A stretch of DNA of 64,000 bases from positions 62,001-126,000 of the forward strand of contig NZ_FMZC01000001.1 of the NCBI RefSeq assembly GCF_900102625.1, read 5' to 3'. Under the pieces are notes generated by a model. The model ran no database searches. It saw nothing but the letters and a program-made list of their open reading frames with translations, and was not told the DNA's origin. Shown piece after piece: positions 35,928 to 45,240 of the stretch. The number at the start of each line of letters is the position of its first letter. The first letter of the stretch is position 1. Made by a program: the position numbers and the translations under genes. Source of the stretch: Paracidovorax valerianellae. GTDB lineage: Bacteria > Pseudomonadota > Gammaproteobacteria > Burkholderiales > Burkholderiaceae_C.

Positions 35928-35999
35928 AAAAACACGGCAGTCACTGCCCACAACGGGATGCGCGACGGTTTTTAAGCCATCGCGCATCCCGTTATTGTT
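35926..35999. terminator. convergent terminator region between the glutaredoxin gene and rpiA
   Basis: AACGGGATGCGCGA (35952-35965) and its exact reverse complement (35980-35993) form a 14-bp stem with a 14-nt loop. Next to it GGCAG-TCA-CTGCC (35936-35948) is followed on the minus strand by seven T residues. Together they would stop transcription from both sides. Confidence 0.65.
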
Positions 36000-36051
36000 T
36001 GCACCGCTCGAACGCGCGCATTCAAAGGGACTGCATTTAAAGCGTGGATGC

Positions 36052-36741
36052 TCAGTACTGAACGGTGCGCACGCCCTGTGCGGTGCCCAGCAGACAAACG
36101 TGGGCCTTCTGGTGAGCAAACACGCCTACCGTTATGACGCCCGGCCATTGGTTCACCAATGATTCGAATGCCAGCGGATCGCTGATGCGCAACCCTCGCA
36201 CATCGAGAATGTGCTGATGGTTGTCGGTGACCAGCGGTGCACCGTCCTTTTGCCGCAGCGTGGCCTGGCCGCCCATCGCTGCGAACCGGCGAGCGATTTG
36301 CTGCGCCGCCATGGGGATCACTTCCACCGGCAAAGGAAAGTGGCCCAGCGTGTCCACCAGTTTCGATTCATCGGCAATGCAGACGAACTGGCCGGCCAGT
36401 GCGGCGACTATTTTTTCCCGCGTGAGTGCGGCGCCTCCGCCTTTCACCATGTGTCCGTGGGCATCGATTTCATCGGCGCCATCGATGTACACCGCGAGAG
36501 ACTCCACTTCATTCGAATCGAATACGGGAATGCCCAAAGCCTTGAGCCTTTGGGTGCTGGCTTCCGAACTGGAAACGGCTCCGCGGATTTCGCTTTTCAT
36601 GCCAGCAAGTGCGGTGATGAAGTGGTTCACCGTCGAGCCGGTGCCTACGCCAACAATCTCGCCGGGCACCACATATTGCAAGGCCGCTTGGCCCACCAGA
36701 GCCTTGAGTTCGTCTTGCGTGAAGGAAGAAGGAGTCGTCAT
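36052..36741 (-). CDS. rpiA: ribose-5-phosphate isomerase A
   Basis: A 229-residue enzyme of the pentose phosphate pathway that interconverts ribose 5-phosphate and ribulose 5-phosphate. Signatures are [20 protein letters not shown] (phosphate loop), [17 protein letters not shown], the catalytic acid region [40 protein letters not shown] and [17 protein letters not shown]. Length and all blocks match RpiA. AGGA lies before the ATG at 36741. It is divergent from pyrD with only 35 bp between the start codons, so their promoters must overlap. Confidence 0.97.
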   Translation of the reverse strand: MTTPSSFTQDELKALVGQAALQYVVPGEIVGVGTGSTVNHFITALAGMKSEIRGAVSSSEASTQRLKALGIPVFDSNEVESLAVYIDGADEIDAHGHMVKGGGAALTREKIVAALAGQFVCIADESKLVDTLGHFPLPVEVIPMAAQQIARRFAAMGGQATLRQKDGAPLVTDNHQHILDVRGLRISDPLAFESLVNQWPGVITVGVFAHQKAHVCLLGTAQGVRTVQY

Positions 36742-36776
36742 GGAGGAAAATCCGAAGTAATCACCGAATTATCCCC

Positions 36777-37853
36777 ATGTCACTGATCCCCTACGCCCTC
36801 GCACGCCCTCTTCTTTTCGGCATGGATGCCGAAGCCGCCCACGAACTGACCATGGACATGCTGGCACGCGGTCAGCGCACGCCCCTGCAGTGGGCCTGGT
36901 GCAACGAAGCCGTGGAAGACCCGGTGACTTTGGCGGGCCTTACTTTCCCAAACCGCGTTGGCCTGGCGGCAGGCCTGGACAAGAACGCACGTTGTATCGA
37001 CGCCCTCGGCGCCATGGGTTTCGGATTCGTCGAGGTGGGCACGGTCACCCCCAAAGGCCAGCCAGGCAACCCGAAGCCACGCATGTTCCGTTTGCCAGAG
37101 GCCAATGCACTCATCAACCGGCTGGGGTTCAACAACGAAGGACTCGATGCGTTTTTGCACAACGTGCAGCGGGCGCGCTTTCGCACGCAGGCGGGCAAGC
37201 GTCCGATGTTGCTGGGCCTGAACATCGGTAAAAACGCGGCGACACCCATCGAGAACGCTACGGCGGACTATCTTGCGTGTCTGGACGGCGTGTATCCGCA
37301 TGCGGACTATGTGACGGTCAACATCAGCTCGCCCAATACGCAGAACCTTCGTGCGCTCCAAAGCGATGAAGCACTGGACGGACTGCTGGGCGCCCTCGCT
37401 GAACGCAGAGAAGTGCTGGCATTGCGCCACCCGCGCGCAGATGGAGCGCCTCGCCGCGTCCCACTGTTCGTGAAGATCGCTCCCGATTTAGATGCCACCC
37501 AGGTGCAGTTGATTGCAGCGACTTTGCAGCGTCATGGCATGGACGGCGTGGTGGCGACCAATACGACGATCAGTCGGGAGGCAGTCAAAGGCATGGTCCA
37601 TTCCGAAGAAACCGGTGGACTCAGCGGAGCGCCGGTGCTGGAGGCCAGCAACCGTGTCATCCGTCAATTGCGTCAAGCACTGGGCTCAGAATTTCCGATC
37701 ATCGGGGTGGGCGGTATCTTCAGCGCGGAAGATGCCGTCAGCAAAATAAAGGCCGGCGCGGATGTCGTGCAAATCTATACAGGATTGATTTACCAAGGCC
37801 CGGCGCTGATCCCCCAAGCCGCTCGCGCGATCAAGGCAAGTGGCAGAAACTGA
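36777..37853 (+). CDS. pyrD: quinone-dependent dihydroorotate dehydrogenase (class 2)
   Basis: A 358-residue FMN enzyme of pyrimidine synthesis, membrane-associated and linked to the quinone pool. The N-terminal helix ([20 protein letters not shown]) marks class 2. FMN and active-site blocks are [54 protein letters not shown], and [20 protein letters not shown] with [16 protein letters not shown]. The start at 36777 gives the expected N-terminus. The stop codon overlaps the first base of a perfect 10-bp terminator stem. Confidence 0.97.
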   Translation: MSLIPYALARPLLFGMDAEAAHELTMDMLARGQRTPLQWAWCNEAVEDPVTLAGLTFPNRVGLAAGLDKNARCIDALGAMGFGFVEVGTVTPKGQPGNPKPRMFRLPEANALINRLGFNNEGLDAFLHNVQRARFRTQAGKRPMLLGLNIGKNAATPIENATADYLACLDGVYPHADYVTVNISSPNTQNLRALQSDEALDGLLGALAERREVLALRHPRADGAPRRVPLFVKIAPDLDATQVQLIAATLQRHGMDGVVATNTTISREAVKGMVHSEETGGLSGAPVLEASNRVIRQLRQALGSEFPIIGVGGIFSAEDAVSKIKAGADVVQIYTGLIYQGPALIPQAARAIKASGRN

Positions 37854-37876
37854 AAAGGACCCGTGCGGGTCCTTTT
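37853..37876 (+). terminator. rho-independent terminator after pyrD
   Basis: AAAAGGACCC, a GTGC tetraloop and GGGTCCTTTT form a perfect 10-bp stem ending in a T-run. It begins at the last base of the pyrD stop codon. Confidence 0.85.
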
Positions 37877-37922
37877 CATCATTCGATTCGCTGAGCTAGC
37901 CCAGCGCCTTTTCAAAGGCGGA

Positions 37923-38255
37923 TCAACGCCGCATCCGCATGATGAGCGGCATGACCAATCCCGCCCAACGTATCAGTCGCGACGGACCGGCGACCACGGC
38001 CAAGCCGGCTGCCACCGCTACGGCCGCAGGATGAGAGCGAGCAAAGGCCAGCAGCCGAAGGCTCAAGGGCGTATCGGGATCGCTGGCCTGTTGTTGTTCC
38101 TGCGCCGCCTGAACCTGCATGGCTTGGGAGTGCGCCGCGCGGCGCGCCCTCAGACGCTGGCGCTGCAAGGCAATGCGCTCCAGAACGCGCTGCTGGCTTT
38201 CACTTGCAGCGGTGGCTCCCTGATTACTATTCGATTGAGATGCCATGCTCGTCAC
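37923..38255 (-). CDS. small protein, YqjK-like position in yqjDE-type operon
   Basis: A 110-residue protein. The N-terminal half is Gln/Ala/Arg-rich and likely helical (QRVLERIALQRQRLRARRAA); the C-terminal part holds a hydrophobic segment (HPAAVAVAAGLAVVAGPSRL) and a short basic end. It resembles YqjK-type proteins by position and composition, not by a firm motif. The GTG at 38255 overlaps the stop of the upstream gene by 4 bp and follows GGAAAGG; an ATG three codons later (38246) is the alternative. It is the last gene of a three-gene run. Confidence 0.7.
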   Translation of the reverse strand: MTSMASQSNSNQGATAASESQQRVLERIALQRQRLRARRAAHSQAMQVQAAQEQQQASDPDTPLSLRLLAFARSHPAAVAVAAGLAVVAGPSRLIRWAGLVMPLIMRMRR

Positions 38256-38647
38256 AGCCTTTCCTTGATATCACGCCAATCCTGGGCGAGCTCTTGACGG
38301 GTCAATGCAAAGGCATTGCCGGCCTTTCGCGCTATGGAGACCAACGCGATCAGCGCGCCAGCCCAGAGCACCAGCCAAGTGCCTGCCACAAGCCACCCAA
38401 CCATCGTGCGCTGGGGGGAGTCCCAAAACTGCACCAGGATGGCAAGGGAGGCGAGCACCATGGTCACCACGGTCAGGCCGCCCAGAGCGATCACCAGCAC
38501 CACCATCAGGCCCAAGCGGCGTTTCTGATCGGCCCATTCCAGCCTTGCCAGATCCAGCCGATCTTCCGCAGCAATGGCCCCTTCAATGACTGCAGCGCGC
38601 CATCGCGCCACCCAGCCATCCAAACCCAGAAGTGCCAACCAATTCAT
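38252..38647 (-). CDS. phage holin superfamily III / YqjE-type membrane protein
   Basis: A 131-residue inner-membrane protein. After an amphipathic helix (AAEDRLDLARLEWADQKRRL) it has two membrane helices, GLMVVLVIALGGLTVVTMVL near residue 47 and MVGWLVAGTWLVLWAGALIA near 82, and a cytoplasmic tail (RQELAQDWRDIKERL). This matches the YqjE/DUF1469 family, labelled holin-like but chromosomal and found with DUF883 proteins. It lies 42 bp after the DUF883 gene and overlaps the next gene by 4 bp. No phage genes are near, so it should not be read as a lysis gene. Confidence 0.82.
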   Translation of the reverse strand: MNWLALLGLDGWVARWRAAVIEGAIAAEDRLDLARLEWADQKRRLGLMVVLVIALGGLTVVTMVLASLAILVQFWDSPQRTMVGWLVAGTWLVLWAGALIALVSIARKAGNAFALTRQELAQDWRDIKERL

Positions 38648-38689
38648 GCGCGCCTCTCTTGAGCCATCAGGTAATTGATATGAAAGGGG

Positions 38690-38998
38690 TTAACGGCGTG
38701 CCAGCAGGAAGCCGACCAATGCACCGGCAGCCAATGCAGCCGTCGCCACGCGCCAAGGTTCGTCGTGGGCGTAGCGGTCAGCGGCGCGTGCGGCCTCTTT
38801 GGCTTGATAAGCCGCATCCTGTGCTGCACGCACGGCGGAATCGCGGACCGAGTGAATTCCTTCATCCAGACGTTGGCGAAGCTGCTTGATTTCAGGGACG
38901 CTGTCCAAATCCTTGCTCGACAGGAGACCTCGCAGATCGGAAACCAGTTTTTCCAATTCGTTTTGCGCGGAAGACAGGGTGTTGGATGCAGAAGTCAT
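38690..38998 (-). CDS. DUF883 family protein (YqjD/ElaB type)
   Basis: A 102-residue protein with a long amphipathic helix (QNELEKLVSDLRGLLSSKDL, RQRLDEGIHSVRDSAVRAAQ) and a single C-terminal membrane helix with the family-typical DEPWRVATAALAAGALVGFL closing LLARR. Relatives YqjD and ElaB in E. coli bind ribosomes and anchor them to the membrane in stationary phase; whether this one does is unknown. The ATG at 38998 has AAAGG before it. It is the first of three genes in the DUF883-YqjE-YqjK-like run. Confidence 0.88.
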   Translation of the reverse strand: MTSASNTLSSAQNELEKLVSDLRGLLSSKDLDSVPEIKQLRQRLDEGIHSVRDSAVRAAQDAAYQAKEAARAADRYAHDEPWRVATAALAAGALVGFLLARR

Positions 38999-39123
38999 GA
39001 ACAAGCCTTTCATAGCATGGAATAAAGGTAATCCGCCGCCTCCAGCGAGGTTGTAGGCGGATGCCCCATCTTAGTCACACCCTTTACACAGAGCCGTAGG
39101 CCATGACCGCTTGGCTGAGAAAG

Positions 39124-40236
39124 TCAGCGACAGGCCTTCTCCGCAACATACGCCCCCAGCGCCATTGCACTGGTAAGCCCGGGTGACTCGATACCGAACA
39201 GCTGGACCAGGCCATGGACACCATGGGTCTCTGGACCCTGAATGCAGAAATCTGCTGCCGCTTCGTGCGGACCGTTAATTTTCGGGCGGATGCCCGAATA
39301 GCCGGGTACCAATGCCCCGTCGCGCAATCCTGGCCAGTAGCGGCGCACTTCGGCATAGAAGCCATCTCCGCGCGCCGGATCCACCGTGAGATCGTCCGCA
39401 GAGTCCACCCACTCCACATCCGGACCGAACTTCGCCTGGTGACCCATGTCGAGGGTGAGATGCACGCCCAAACCTGCAGCTTCGGGCACGGGATAGATCA
39501 ACCGTGAAAACGGCGATGCTCCCGTGAGCACGAAGTAGTTGCCTTTGGCGTACCGCGCCTCGGGAACATGGCGCTGGTCCAGCCCGCGAATCCGCGACGC
39601 CAGGGCTGGCGCCTGGAGGCCGGCAGCGTTGATCAATACGCGCGCTTGTAGCCTCGTACCGTCGGCCGCTTCCAAAACGATAGCACCCCCCTCAGTCTCA
39701 GCATGCGCCACGGGCGAATTCAGCGCCACGATTCCTCCGGCGTGCTCCAAGTCTCCTTGAAGAGACAGCATGAAGGCGTGGCTGTCCACGATGCCAGTGC
39801 TGGGCGACAGTAGCGCAGCCACGCATTCGAGCGCTGGCTCCAGGGCCCTGGCTTGGTCCCTTGTCAGCCATTGCAAATCGGATACGCCGTTGGCTAGAGC
39901 CCGCTGCCGGATTCCCTCCAGCGCTTTCACTTGATCGTCGGACGTTGCAACGATCAGCTTTCCGCAACGCCGATGGGGAATGCCCCTTGATTCACAGTAG
40001 GCGTACAGCATGTCGCGGCCCTCCACGCAAAGCCTCGCTTTGAGCGAGCCTTTGGGGTAGTAGATGCCTGCATGAATGACTTCGCTGTTGCGTGAACTGG
40101 TACCGGTGCCGATGGCGTCCGCACCCTCTAGCACCAGAACTTCACGGCCACGCAGTGCAAGGGCCCGCGCTACGGCCAGTCCCACCACGCCTGCGCCGAT
40201 CACGACGCAATCGACGGAATCTATGGAACCCGTCAC
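39124..40236 (-). CDS. FAD-dependent oxidoreductase (L-2-hydroxyglutarate oxidase-like)
   Basis: A 370-residue FAD protein of the DAO superfamily. The dinucleotide motif is [20 protein letters not shown], and the family marker [20 protein letters not shown] (here [20 protein letters not shown]) is the LhgO-type block. The C-terminal FAD loop is [11 protein letters not shown] with [19 protein letters not shown]. LhgO oxidises L-2-hydroxyglutarate and passes electrons to quinones; the exact substrate here is not proved. Translation begins at a GTG that overlaps the stop of the HDAC-family gene by 4 bp, so the two are coupled. Confidence 0.88.
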   Translation of the reverse strand: MTGSIDSVDCVVIGAGVVGLAVARALALRGREVLVLEGADAIGTGTSSRNSEVIHAGIYYPKGSLKARLCVEGRDMLYAYCESRGIPHRRCGKLIVATSDDQVKALEGIRQRALANGVSDLQWLTRDQARALEPALECVAALLSPSTGIVDSHAFMLSLQGDLEHAGGIVALNSPVAHAETEGGAIVLEAADGTRLQARVLINAAGLQAPALASRIRGLDQRHVPEARYAKGNYFVLTGASPFSRLIYPVPEAAGLGVHLTLDMGHQAKFGPDVEWVDSADDLTVDPARGDGFYAEVRRYWPGLRDGALVPGYSGIRPKINGPHEAAADFCIQGPETHGVHGLVQLFGIESPGLTSAMALGAYVAEKACR

Positions 40237-41294
40237 GCGATGTCTCCGCTGTGTCCGATCGCCTCAAATCCATCTATCACATTCACTGCGTTGAGGCCCA
40301 GCTCTGCCGCAGCGTAACCACCTTCCAGTACAAATACCGTTGGCACCTTCAATTGGGCCAATCGCTTGCCGATCTGCAAAAAATCATCGGAAGCCAGTGA
40401 AAAGCGGGAAATGGGATCGCCCTCGAAAGTGTCCAGCCCCAGAGAGACGACCAGGGCCTGTGGTTCATAAACCGAGATGGCCGCGCAAGCCTTCTCCAAT
40501 GCCGCGAACCACTCTTCAAACGTAGTGCCTGCCGGCAAAGGCAAATTCAAGTTGAATCCCTCCCCCGCGTCCTGCCCGGTTTCATCCGCATGGCCAAGGT
40601 AAAAAGGGTATTCGGTCAGCGGGTCGCCGTGAATGCTGATGAACAACACGTCAGGCCGCTCGTAAAAAATGCTCTGGGTTCCGTTGCCATGGTGGTAGTC
40701 CACATCGAGCACAACGACGCGCTCCATGCCTGAATTGAGCAAGGTTTGCGCAGCAACCGCCGCGTTGTTCAAAAAGCAATACCCCCCCATGAAATCGGGC
40801 CCGGCATGGTGTCCCGGCGGGCGGGTGACACAAAAAGCAGCTTTTGCGATGCCGCTTGCTACCGCGGAGGCAGCACTGGCAGCGGCATCTGCTCCGGCCT
40901 TGGCTGCAGCCCATGTGCCCTGCGCCAACGGGGTCCCGTTGTCCATCGAATAAAGGCCCAGCCGCGCTGTGAAGTTCATCGGCTCGATGTCGGATCGCAG
41001 ACTGCGTACTGGCCACACCGACGGGAATGGTTGGACGCTGGCATTCGCTGGATCTTGCGCAATCCACTGTTGCCAAGCTGTCTGCAAAAAAGCGAGGTAC
41101 CTCGGCGCGTGAACCTGCTTGAGCACTGCAAGGCTGTCCACATCAGGTGCATGCAGAACATGGCCTCGCTCCTTGAGACGCTGCTCCACATAATCCTGGC
41201 GCGCCGGCTTTTCAAAGCAGGGCACACGGTCGCCACGAAAGAACTCATGCACAGGGGCATGCGAAGTGTGCAGGGGATTGTGAAAGGTGAGCAT
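40233..41294 (-). CDS. histone deacetylase family protein (acetylpolyamine amidohydrolase-like)
   Basis: A 353-residue zinc hydrolase of the HDAC superfamily. Active-site blocks are all present: the His pair in [20 protein letters not shown], the zinc ligands in [20 protein letters not shown] (Asp and His), the third ligand in [11 protein letters not shown], and [14 protein letters not shown]. Bacterial members deacetylate acetylpolyamines or other small amides. The N-terminus [19 protein letters not shown] is typical of acetylpolyamine amidohydrolases. Substrate is inferred. It is the upstream member of a coupled pair with the FAD oxidase and starts about 80 bp from the tRNA terminator. Confidence 0.9.
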   Translation of the reverse strand: MLTFHNPLHTSHAPVHEFFRGDRVPCFEKPARQDYVEQRLKERGHVLHAPDVDSLAVLKQVHAPRYLAFLQTAWQQWIAQDPANASVQPFPSVWPVRSLRSDIEPMNFTARLGLYSMDNGTPLAQGTWAAAKAGADAAASAASAVASGIAKAAFCVTRPPGHHAGPDFMGGYCFLNNAAVAAQTLLNSGMERVVVLDVDYHHGNGTQSIFYERPDVLFISIHGDPLTEYPFYLGHADETGQDAGEGFNLNLPLPAGTTFEEWFAALEKACAAISVYEPQALVVSLGLDTFEGDPISRFSLASDDFLQIGKRLAQLKVPTVFVLEGGYAAAELGLNAVNVIDGFEAIGHSGDIA

Positions 41295-41371
41295 CGTCTG
41301 CCGGTATCGAAGTCGAAACCAGACATTGTGGCCGAAGCTTCAGGGACGATATCGAGCAACCATCACGCAAC

Positions 41372-41405
41372 AAAAAACCCCTGCAGACAAAGTCTGCAGG
41401 GGTTT
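41372..41405 (-). terminator. rho-independent terminator after the tRNA-Val pair
   Basis: On the minus strand a perfect 14-bp stem (41405-41392 with 41388-41375) around a TTT loop is followed by T residues (41377-41372). It begins 4 bp after the second tRNA-Val. Confidence 0.9.
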
Positions 41406-41408
41406 ATG

Positions 41409-41483
41409 TGGTGGGTGATACATGGATCGAACATGTGACCCCTGCCGTGTGAAGGCAGTGCTCTACCGCTGAGCTAATCACCC
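41409..41483 (-). tRNA. tRNA-Val (anticodon CAC), copy 2
   Basis: 75 nt including an encoded CCA. The acceptor arm is GGGTGAT paired with ATCACCC. The anticodon arm CTGCC-TTCACAC-GGCAG gives anticodon CAC, which reads GUG. The T arm is ACATG-TTCGATC-CATGT. It is identical to the copy at 41526-41600. Confidence 0.95.
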
Positions 41484-41525
41484 GCTGAGTCAGCAATGGC
41501 TGTGCACTCCTGACTCAAAAAACAC

Positions 41526-41600
41526 TGGTGGGTGATACATGGATCGAACATGTGACCCCTGCCGTGTGAAGGCAGTGCTCTACCGCTGAGCTAATCACCC
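41526..41600 (-). tRNA. tRNA-Val (anticodon CAC), copy 1
   Basis: Identical in all 75 nt to the next tRNA and transcribed first. The 42-bp spacer between them has no matching sequence beyond the genes. It lies 25 bp downstream of dnaQ on the same strand, so it may partly be read from the dnaQ transcript. Confidence 0.95.
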
Positions 41601-41625
41601 GTGTTGTCTTGCGACAAGCCCATGA

Positions 41626-42354
41626 TTATTGCACAGCTTTTTCCATACCGGACTCGACACGCCAAATTGTTTTTCCGCCGCTGGCCTTGTCGATCTGAAT
41701 GAGCGTCTCTTCGTGCAACGATAACTCTTGTTCGCTGGCCGTCAGTACCTGCAAAACCAGGGCGCTCAGATCGACAGGAGCGACACGTATTCCAGACTTG
41801 GCCTCGCTCTCGTCGTCGGAGATGAGCAACGGATCCTGCCCACGCGTCAGGTTGATGTAGACGTCCGCCAGCAACTCCGCATCCAGAAGCGCCCCGTGCA
41901 AGGTACGGCCCGAATTGTCGACACCCAAGCGATCACACAACGCATCCAGCGAGTTGCGCTTGCCTGGAAACATTTCCTTGGCCATGACGAGCGTATCCGT
42001 CACGCTCTCTACATAGGTCTTGAACCCAGGACGACCGGTCAGTTCCAGTTCTTTGTTGAGGAAGCCGACATCGAACGCAGCGTTGTGAATGATGATTTCA
42101 GCGCCCTGCAGATACTGCAGGATGTCGTTCGCCATCTCTGCAAACTTCGGCTTGTCTCTCAGAAACTCATTGCTAATGCCGTGCACCTTCAGCGCGTCTT
42201 CGTGGCTGTCCCGGCCTGGATTGAAGTACAGATGCAGGTTATTGCCCGTGAGTTTGCGATTCAGCAGTTCCACGCAGCCCAACTCGATGATTCTGTCTCC
42301 ACCTTCTGCCGACAAACCGGTGGTTTCAGTGTCCAGAACGATCTGCCGAGACAT
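41626..42354 (-). CDS. dnaQ: DNA polymerase III epsilon subunit (3'-5' exonuclease)
   Basis: A 242-residue proofreading exonuclease. Motif Exo I is QIVLDTETTGLSAEGGDRII (Asp and Glu metal ligands), Exo II is IIIHNAAFDVGFLNKEL, and Exo III is RTLHGALLDAELLADVYINL (His and Asp), the DnaQ-type HxAxxD. The C-terminal tail, which binds the polymerase alpha subunit, is present (LSALVLQVLTASEQELSLHE). The ATG shares one base with the fdx stop (TGATG at 42352-42356), so it is translated from the isc-hsc-fdx transcript or from an internal promoter. Confidence 0.96.
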   Translation of the reverse strand: MSRQIVLDTETTGLSAEGGDRIIELGCVELLNRKLTGNNLHLYFNPGRDSHEDALKVHGISNEFLRDKPKFAEMANDILQYLQGAEIIIHNAAFDVGFLNKELELTGRPGFKTYVESVTDTLVMAKEMFPGKRNSLDALCDRLGVDNSGRTLHGALLDAELLADVYINLTRGQDPLLISDDESEAKSGIRVAPVDLSALVLQVLTASEQELSLHEETLIQIDKASGGKTIWRVESGMEKAVQ

Positions 42355-42692
42355 CAGTGGTTTTCCTTGGCATGGTTGATGGTGTACTTGGGTATCTCTA
42401 CTGTGACATCGCTTTGAGCCAGGATAGCTTGGCAACTGAGCCGGGATTGCGGCTCAAGGCCCCAAGCTCTGTCCAGAAGATCTTCCTCTTCTTCCTCGGC
42501 TTCGTTCAGGGAGGCACCGCCCTCGCGCACGATCACATGACAGGTCGTACAGGCACAGCTCATATCGCAGGCATGCTCGATCTTGATGCCGTTGTCGAGC
42601 AAGGCTTCGCAAATCGAGGTACCCGATGGCGCAGTGATCTGTGCTCCCGCAGGGCAATATTCGGAATGGGGCAGTATTTTGATGACAGGCAT
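42354..42692 (-). CDS. fdx: ISC-type [2Fe-2S] ferredoxin
   Basis: A 112-residue adrenodoxin-type ferredoxin that supplies electrons for Fe-S cluster assembly. The four cluster Cys lie in HACDMSCACTTC (the first three in CDMSCACTTC) and LSCQAIL. The acidic region EAEEEEEDLLDRAWGLEPQS is the typical partner-binding patch. The ATG at 42692 starts at PVIKILPH, the expected N-terminus. It lies 19 bp after hscA and overlaps dnaQ by one base. The order hscB-hscA-fdx is the standard one; no iscX gene follows. Confidence 0.96.
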   Translation of the reverse strand: MPVIKILPHSEYCPAGAQITAPSGTSICEALLDNGIKIEHACDMSCACTTCHVIVREGGASLNEAEEEEEDLLDRAWGLEPQSRLSCQAILAQSDVTVEIPKYTINHAKENH

Positions 42693-42711
42693 GGGGGCTG
42701 GTTTGTCTCGA

Positions 42712-44583
42712 TTAGAGGTTCTGCACGTTCTTGCCGCCAAGGGCTTGCTGAATGCCGCGATTCATCCGCTGGGCCGCGAACGATTCGGTACCGTGGGCCA
42801 GTGCCTGGGTGGCGGCGTCAATGGCAGCGGCGTCGTCTAGATCGCTTGCGGTGCGCAACGCTTCCATCAAGGCATTGATCACATCGCGCTCGCCAGGCTC
42901 AAGCAAGTCGGCATCGGCATCCAACGCGCTCTTTATGGCCATCAGCATGCGGTCGGCATCCACACGTGCTTCGACCAATGCCCGCGCCCGCATGTCCTGC
43001 GCTGCAGTGGCAAATCCTTCTTGCAACATCCGCGCGATGTGATCATCGGACAACCCATAAGACGGCTTGACGTCGACACGCGCTTCCACGCCACTGCCTT
43101 GCTCTTTGGCATTGACACTCAACAAACCGTCAGCATCGACTGTGAAAGTGACACGAATGCGTGCTGCGCCTGCGGCCATGGGCGGAATGCCGCGGAGTTC
43201 AAACCGGGCCAGACTGCGGCAGTCAGCCACCAAGTCTCTTTCGCCCTGCACCACATGAATGGCCAAAGCCGTCTGGCCGTCCTTGTAAGTGGTGAAGTCC
43301 TGGGCTTTGGCGGTGGGAATGGTTTCATTGCGAGAAACGATTCGCTCCACCAGCCCGCCCATGGTTTCGATGCCGAGCGACAAGGGGATCACATCCAACA
43401 GAAGCATGTCGCCGGAAGAGTTATTGCCTGCCAGCTGATTGGCCTGCAAGGCAGCGCCTAAAGCCACCACCTCATCAGGATTCAAATTGTTCAGCGGCTC
43501 CGAACCAAAAAAATCTCGCACGGCATGCTGCACTTGGGGCATGCGCGTTGATCCTCCGACCATCACTACGCCTTGGACCTCCTGCGCAGAAAGTTGCGCA
43601 TCGCGAAGGGTGCGCCTTGCTGCGGCGATCGAACGTTGGGTGAGCCCGGCAGTTGCCGCCTCGAAGTCGGAGCGCTGCACCTCTTTGGTCAGAATCGAAC
43701 CTGAGATCTCAGCGATGAAAGCCGCAGAATCAGCTGCGCTGAGAGCCTCTTTGCACGCACGGGCGGCCAGACGAACTGCTGCTTTGTCTTGAGGCGTCGT
43801 TGCTGTCACACCGTTTTGCTGCAGCACCCAATCTGCCAGCGCTGCGTCGTAGTCGTCCCCACCCAGCGCGGAGTCACCGCCGGTGGCGATCACCTCGAAC
43901 ACACCCTGCGTCAACCGCAGGATCGAGACATCAAATGTGCCGCCGCCCAAGTCATACACCGCGTACACACCTTCACTCGCATTGTCGAGCCCGTAAGCGA
44001 TGGCCGCCGCGGTTGGCTCATTAATGAGACGCAGAAGATTCAACCCAGAAAGGCGCGCTGCATCCTTGGTAGCTTGGCGCTGTGCATCGTCAAAGTAAGC
44101 CGGTACGGTAATGACTGCACCGTAAATCTCGTCATTGAAAGTGTCTTCGGCACGGTATCGCAGCGTTGCGAGAATTTCGGCACTCACCTCCACTGGCGAT
44201 TTAACTCCGTCCACCGTCTGCAATGAGACCATGCCACGTTCGTCAGCGCCCTCTGGCATTACAAACTCGTAGGGAAGCTTTTCTGGATGCGCAACATCCT
44301 GCAAGCCGCGCCCCATGAAGCGTTTGGCAGAGGCAATCGTGTTGCGGGCGTCAGACGCTTGGGCCGCCGCCGCCTCATAACCAATCTGCCGCCCACCTTG
44401 CTCCAAATAACGGACGACCGAGGGCAACAGCACTCGGCCTTGATCATCGGGCAGGCACTCTGCCAAACCGTTGCGTACGGCGGCTACCAGCGAATGCGTT
44501 GTGCCGAGATCGATCCCAACGGCAATGCGCCTTTGGTGCGGATCGGGGGATTGGCCAGGTTCTGATATCTGTAAAAGCGCCAT
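42712..44583 (-). CDS. hscA: Fe-S assembly Hsp70 chaperone HscA
   Basis: A 623-residue specialised Hsp70 that works with HscB to release clusters from IscU. ATPase signatures are [40 protein letters not shown] and [20 protein letters not shown]. The substrate domain holds [20 protein letters not shown] and [20 protein letters not shown]. Length matches HscA (about 616-620) rather than DnaK (about 640). It lies 74 bp after hscB and 19 bp before fdx on the same strand. Confidence 0.96.
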   Translation of the reverse strand: MALLQISEPGQSPDPHQRRIAVGIDLGTTHSLVAAVRNGLAECLPDDQGRVLLPSVVRYLEQGGRQIGYEAAAAQASDARNTIASAKRFMGRGLQDVAHPEKLPYEFVMPEGADERGMVSLQTVDGVKSPVEVSAEILATLRYRAEDTFNDEIYGAVITVPAYFDDAQRQATKDAARLSGLNLLRLINEPTAAAIAYGLDNASEGVYAVYDLGGGTFDVSILRLTQGVFEVIATGGDSALGGDDYDAALADWVLQQNGVTATTPQDKAAVRLAARACKEALSAADSAAFIAEISGSILTKEVQRSDFEAATAGLTQRSIAAARRTLRDAQLSAQEVQGVVMVGGSTRMPQVQHAVRDFFGSEPLNNLNPDEVVALGAALQANQLAGNNSSGDMLLLDVIPLSLGIETMGGLVERIVSRNETIPTAKAQDFTTYKDGQTALAIHVVQGERDLVADCRSLARFELRGIPPMAAGAARIRVTFTVDADGLLSVNAKEQGSGVEARVDVKPSYGLSDDHIARMLQEGFATAAQDMRARALVEARVDADRMLMAIKSALDADADLLEPGERDVINALMEALRTASDLDDAAAIDAATQALAHGTESFAAQRMNRGIQQALGGKNVQNL

Positions 44584-44657
44584 GGGGTCTTTTTCTTAGG
44601 TGGCAGGTGAGGCAGCATGTTGGCTGCCGCATCCATTCATTCGACAGGGAGCGGACG

Positions 44658-45176
44658 CTATTGTCCCAGCGCGTCCCTGCGGCGATCGATATCCTCGGCA
44701 AATCGCGCAATGAACATGAGGGCTCTGACTTCGTTAGCGGCCGCGGTGTAGTCGTGCTGCTGGTCCAGCAATTGCTCACAACGCTGCAGGGCAGCCAAAC
44801 TCGCTTGCCGGACGGTCTGATCCAACTCTTCAAAGGCAGGGGCGTCGGTAGCCTCGTCCAGAGCCTCTCTCCACTCCATTTGCTGCATCAGAAACGCTGT
44901 TGGCATGGCCGTGTTGTCCTCGGCCCTGATAGGAGCGCCTGCCAACTCGCAGAGGTATGCCGCCCGCTTGAGGGGCTCTTTGATGCGCTGGTACGCCTCA
45001 TTGATACGCACCGACCATTGCATTGCCTTGCGCTGCGCTGCAGCGCCATGCATTGCGAATCGGTCCGGATGCGCTTCACGCTGCAATTCTTTCCACCGCG
45101 CATCGATGAAGGATCGATCCTGGGCGAATTGGCGGGGTACGCCGAACAGTTCGAAATCGTCGGATTGAAGGTTCAT
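44658..45176 (-). CDS. hscB: Fe-S assembly co-chaperone HscB
   Basis: A 172-residue J-domain protein that brings IscU to HscA. The N-terminal J domain has the HPD motif in LQREAHPDRFAMHGAAAQRK, after DDFELFGVPRQFAQDRSFID. The C-terminal three-helix IscU-binding domain covers ~95-172 (MEWREALDEATDAPAFEELD). The start at 45176 aligns with the HscB family start. No Shine-Dalgarno sequence precedes it: the T-run of a terminator-like hairpin ends only 6 bp upstream. Expression is therefore likely to depend on how that hairpin behaves. Confidence 0.94.
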   Translation of the reverse strand: MNLQSDDFELFGVPRQFAQDRSFIDARWKELQREAHPDRFAMHGAAAQRKAMQWSVRINEAYQRIKEPLKRAAYLCELAGAPIRAEDNTAMPTAFLMQQMEWREALDEATDAPAFEELDQTVRQASLAALQRCEQLLDQQHDYTAAANEVRALMFIARFAEDIDRRRDALGQ

Positions 45177-45182
45177 GTCAAG

Positions 45183-45217
45183 AAAAAAAACCGCCAGCAC
45201 GGAACGCGTTGGCGGTT
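45183..45217 (-). terminator. terminator/attenuator between iscA and hscB
   Basis: On the minus strand AACCGCCA (45217-45210), a 13-nt loop and TGGCGGTT (45196-45189) form a perfect 8-bp stem, followed by six T residues (45188-45183). It splits the isc genes from hscBA-fdx and ends 6 bp before the hscB ATG. Confidence 0.75.
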
Positions 45218-45240
45218 CATGGCAACGGTGAAAAGAAACG

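Noticed and set aside
35952-35993. 14-bp perfect inverted repeat as an insertion-sequence remnant
   Set aside because: Its place between the ends of two convergent genes, next to a T-run, is explained by transcription termination.
38252-38647. Holin-like gene as a prophage remnant
   Set aside because: It belongs to the YqjE family and sits in the usual DUF883-YqjE-YqjK chromosomal order, with no phage genes nearby.
41409-41600. tRNA pair as an attachment site for an integrated element
   Set aside because: No integrase or partial tRNA repeat was seen on either side, and housekeeping genes follow directly.
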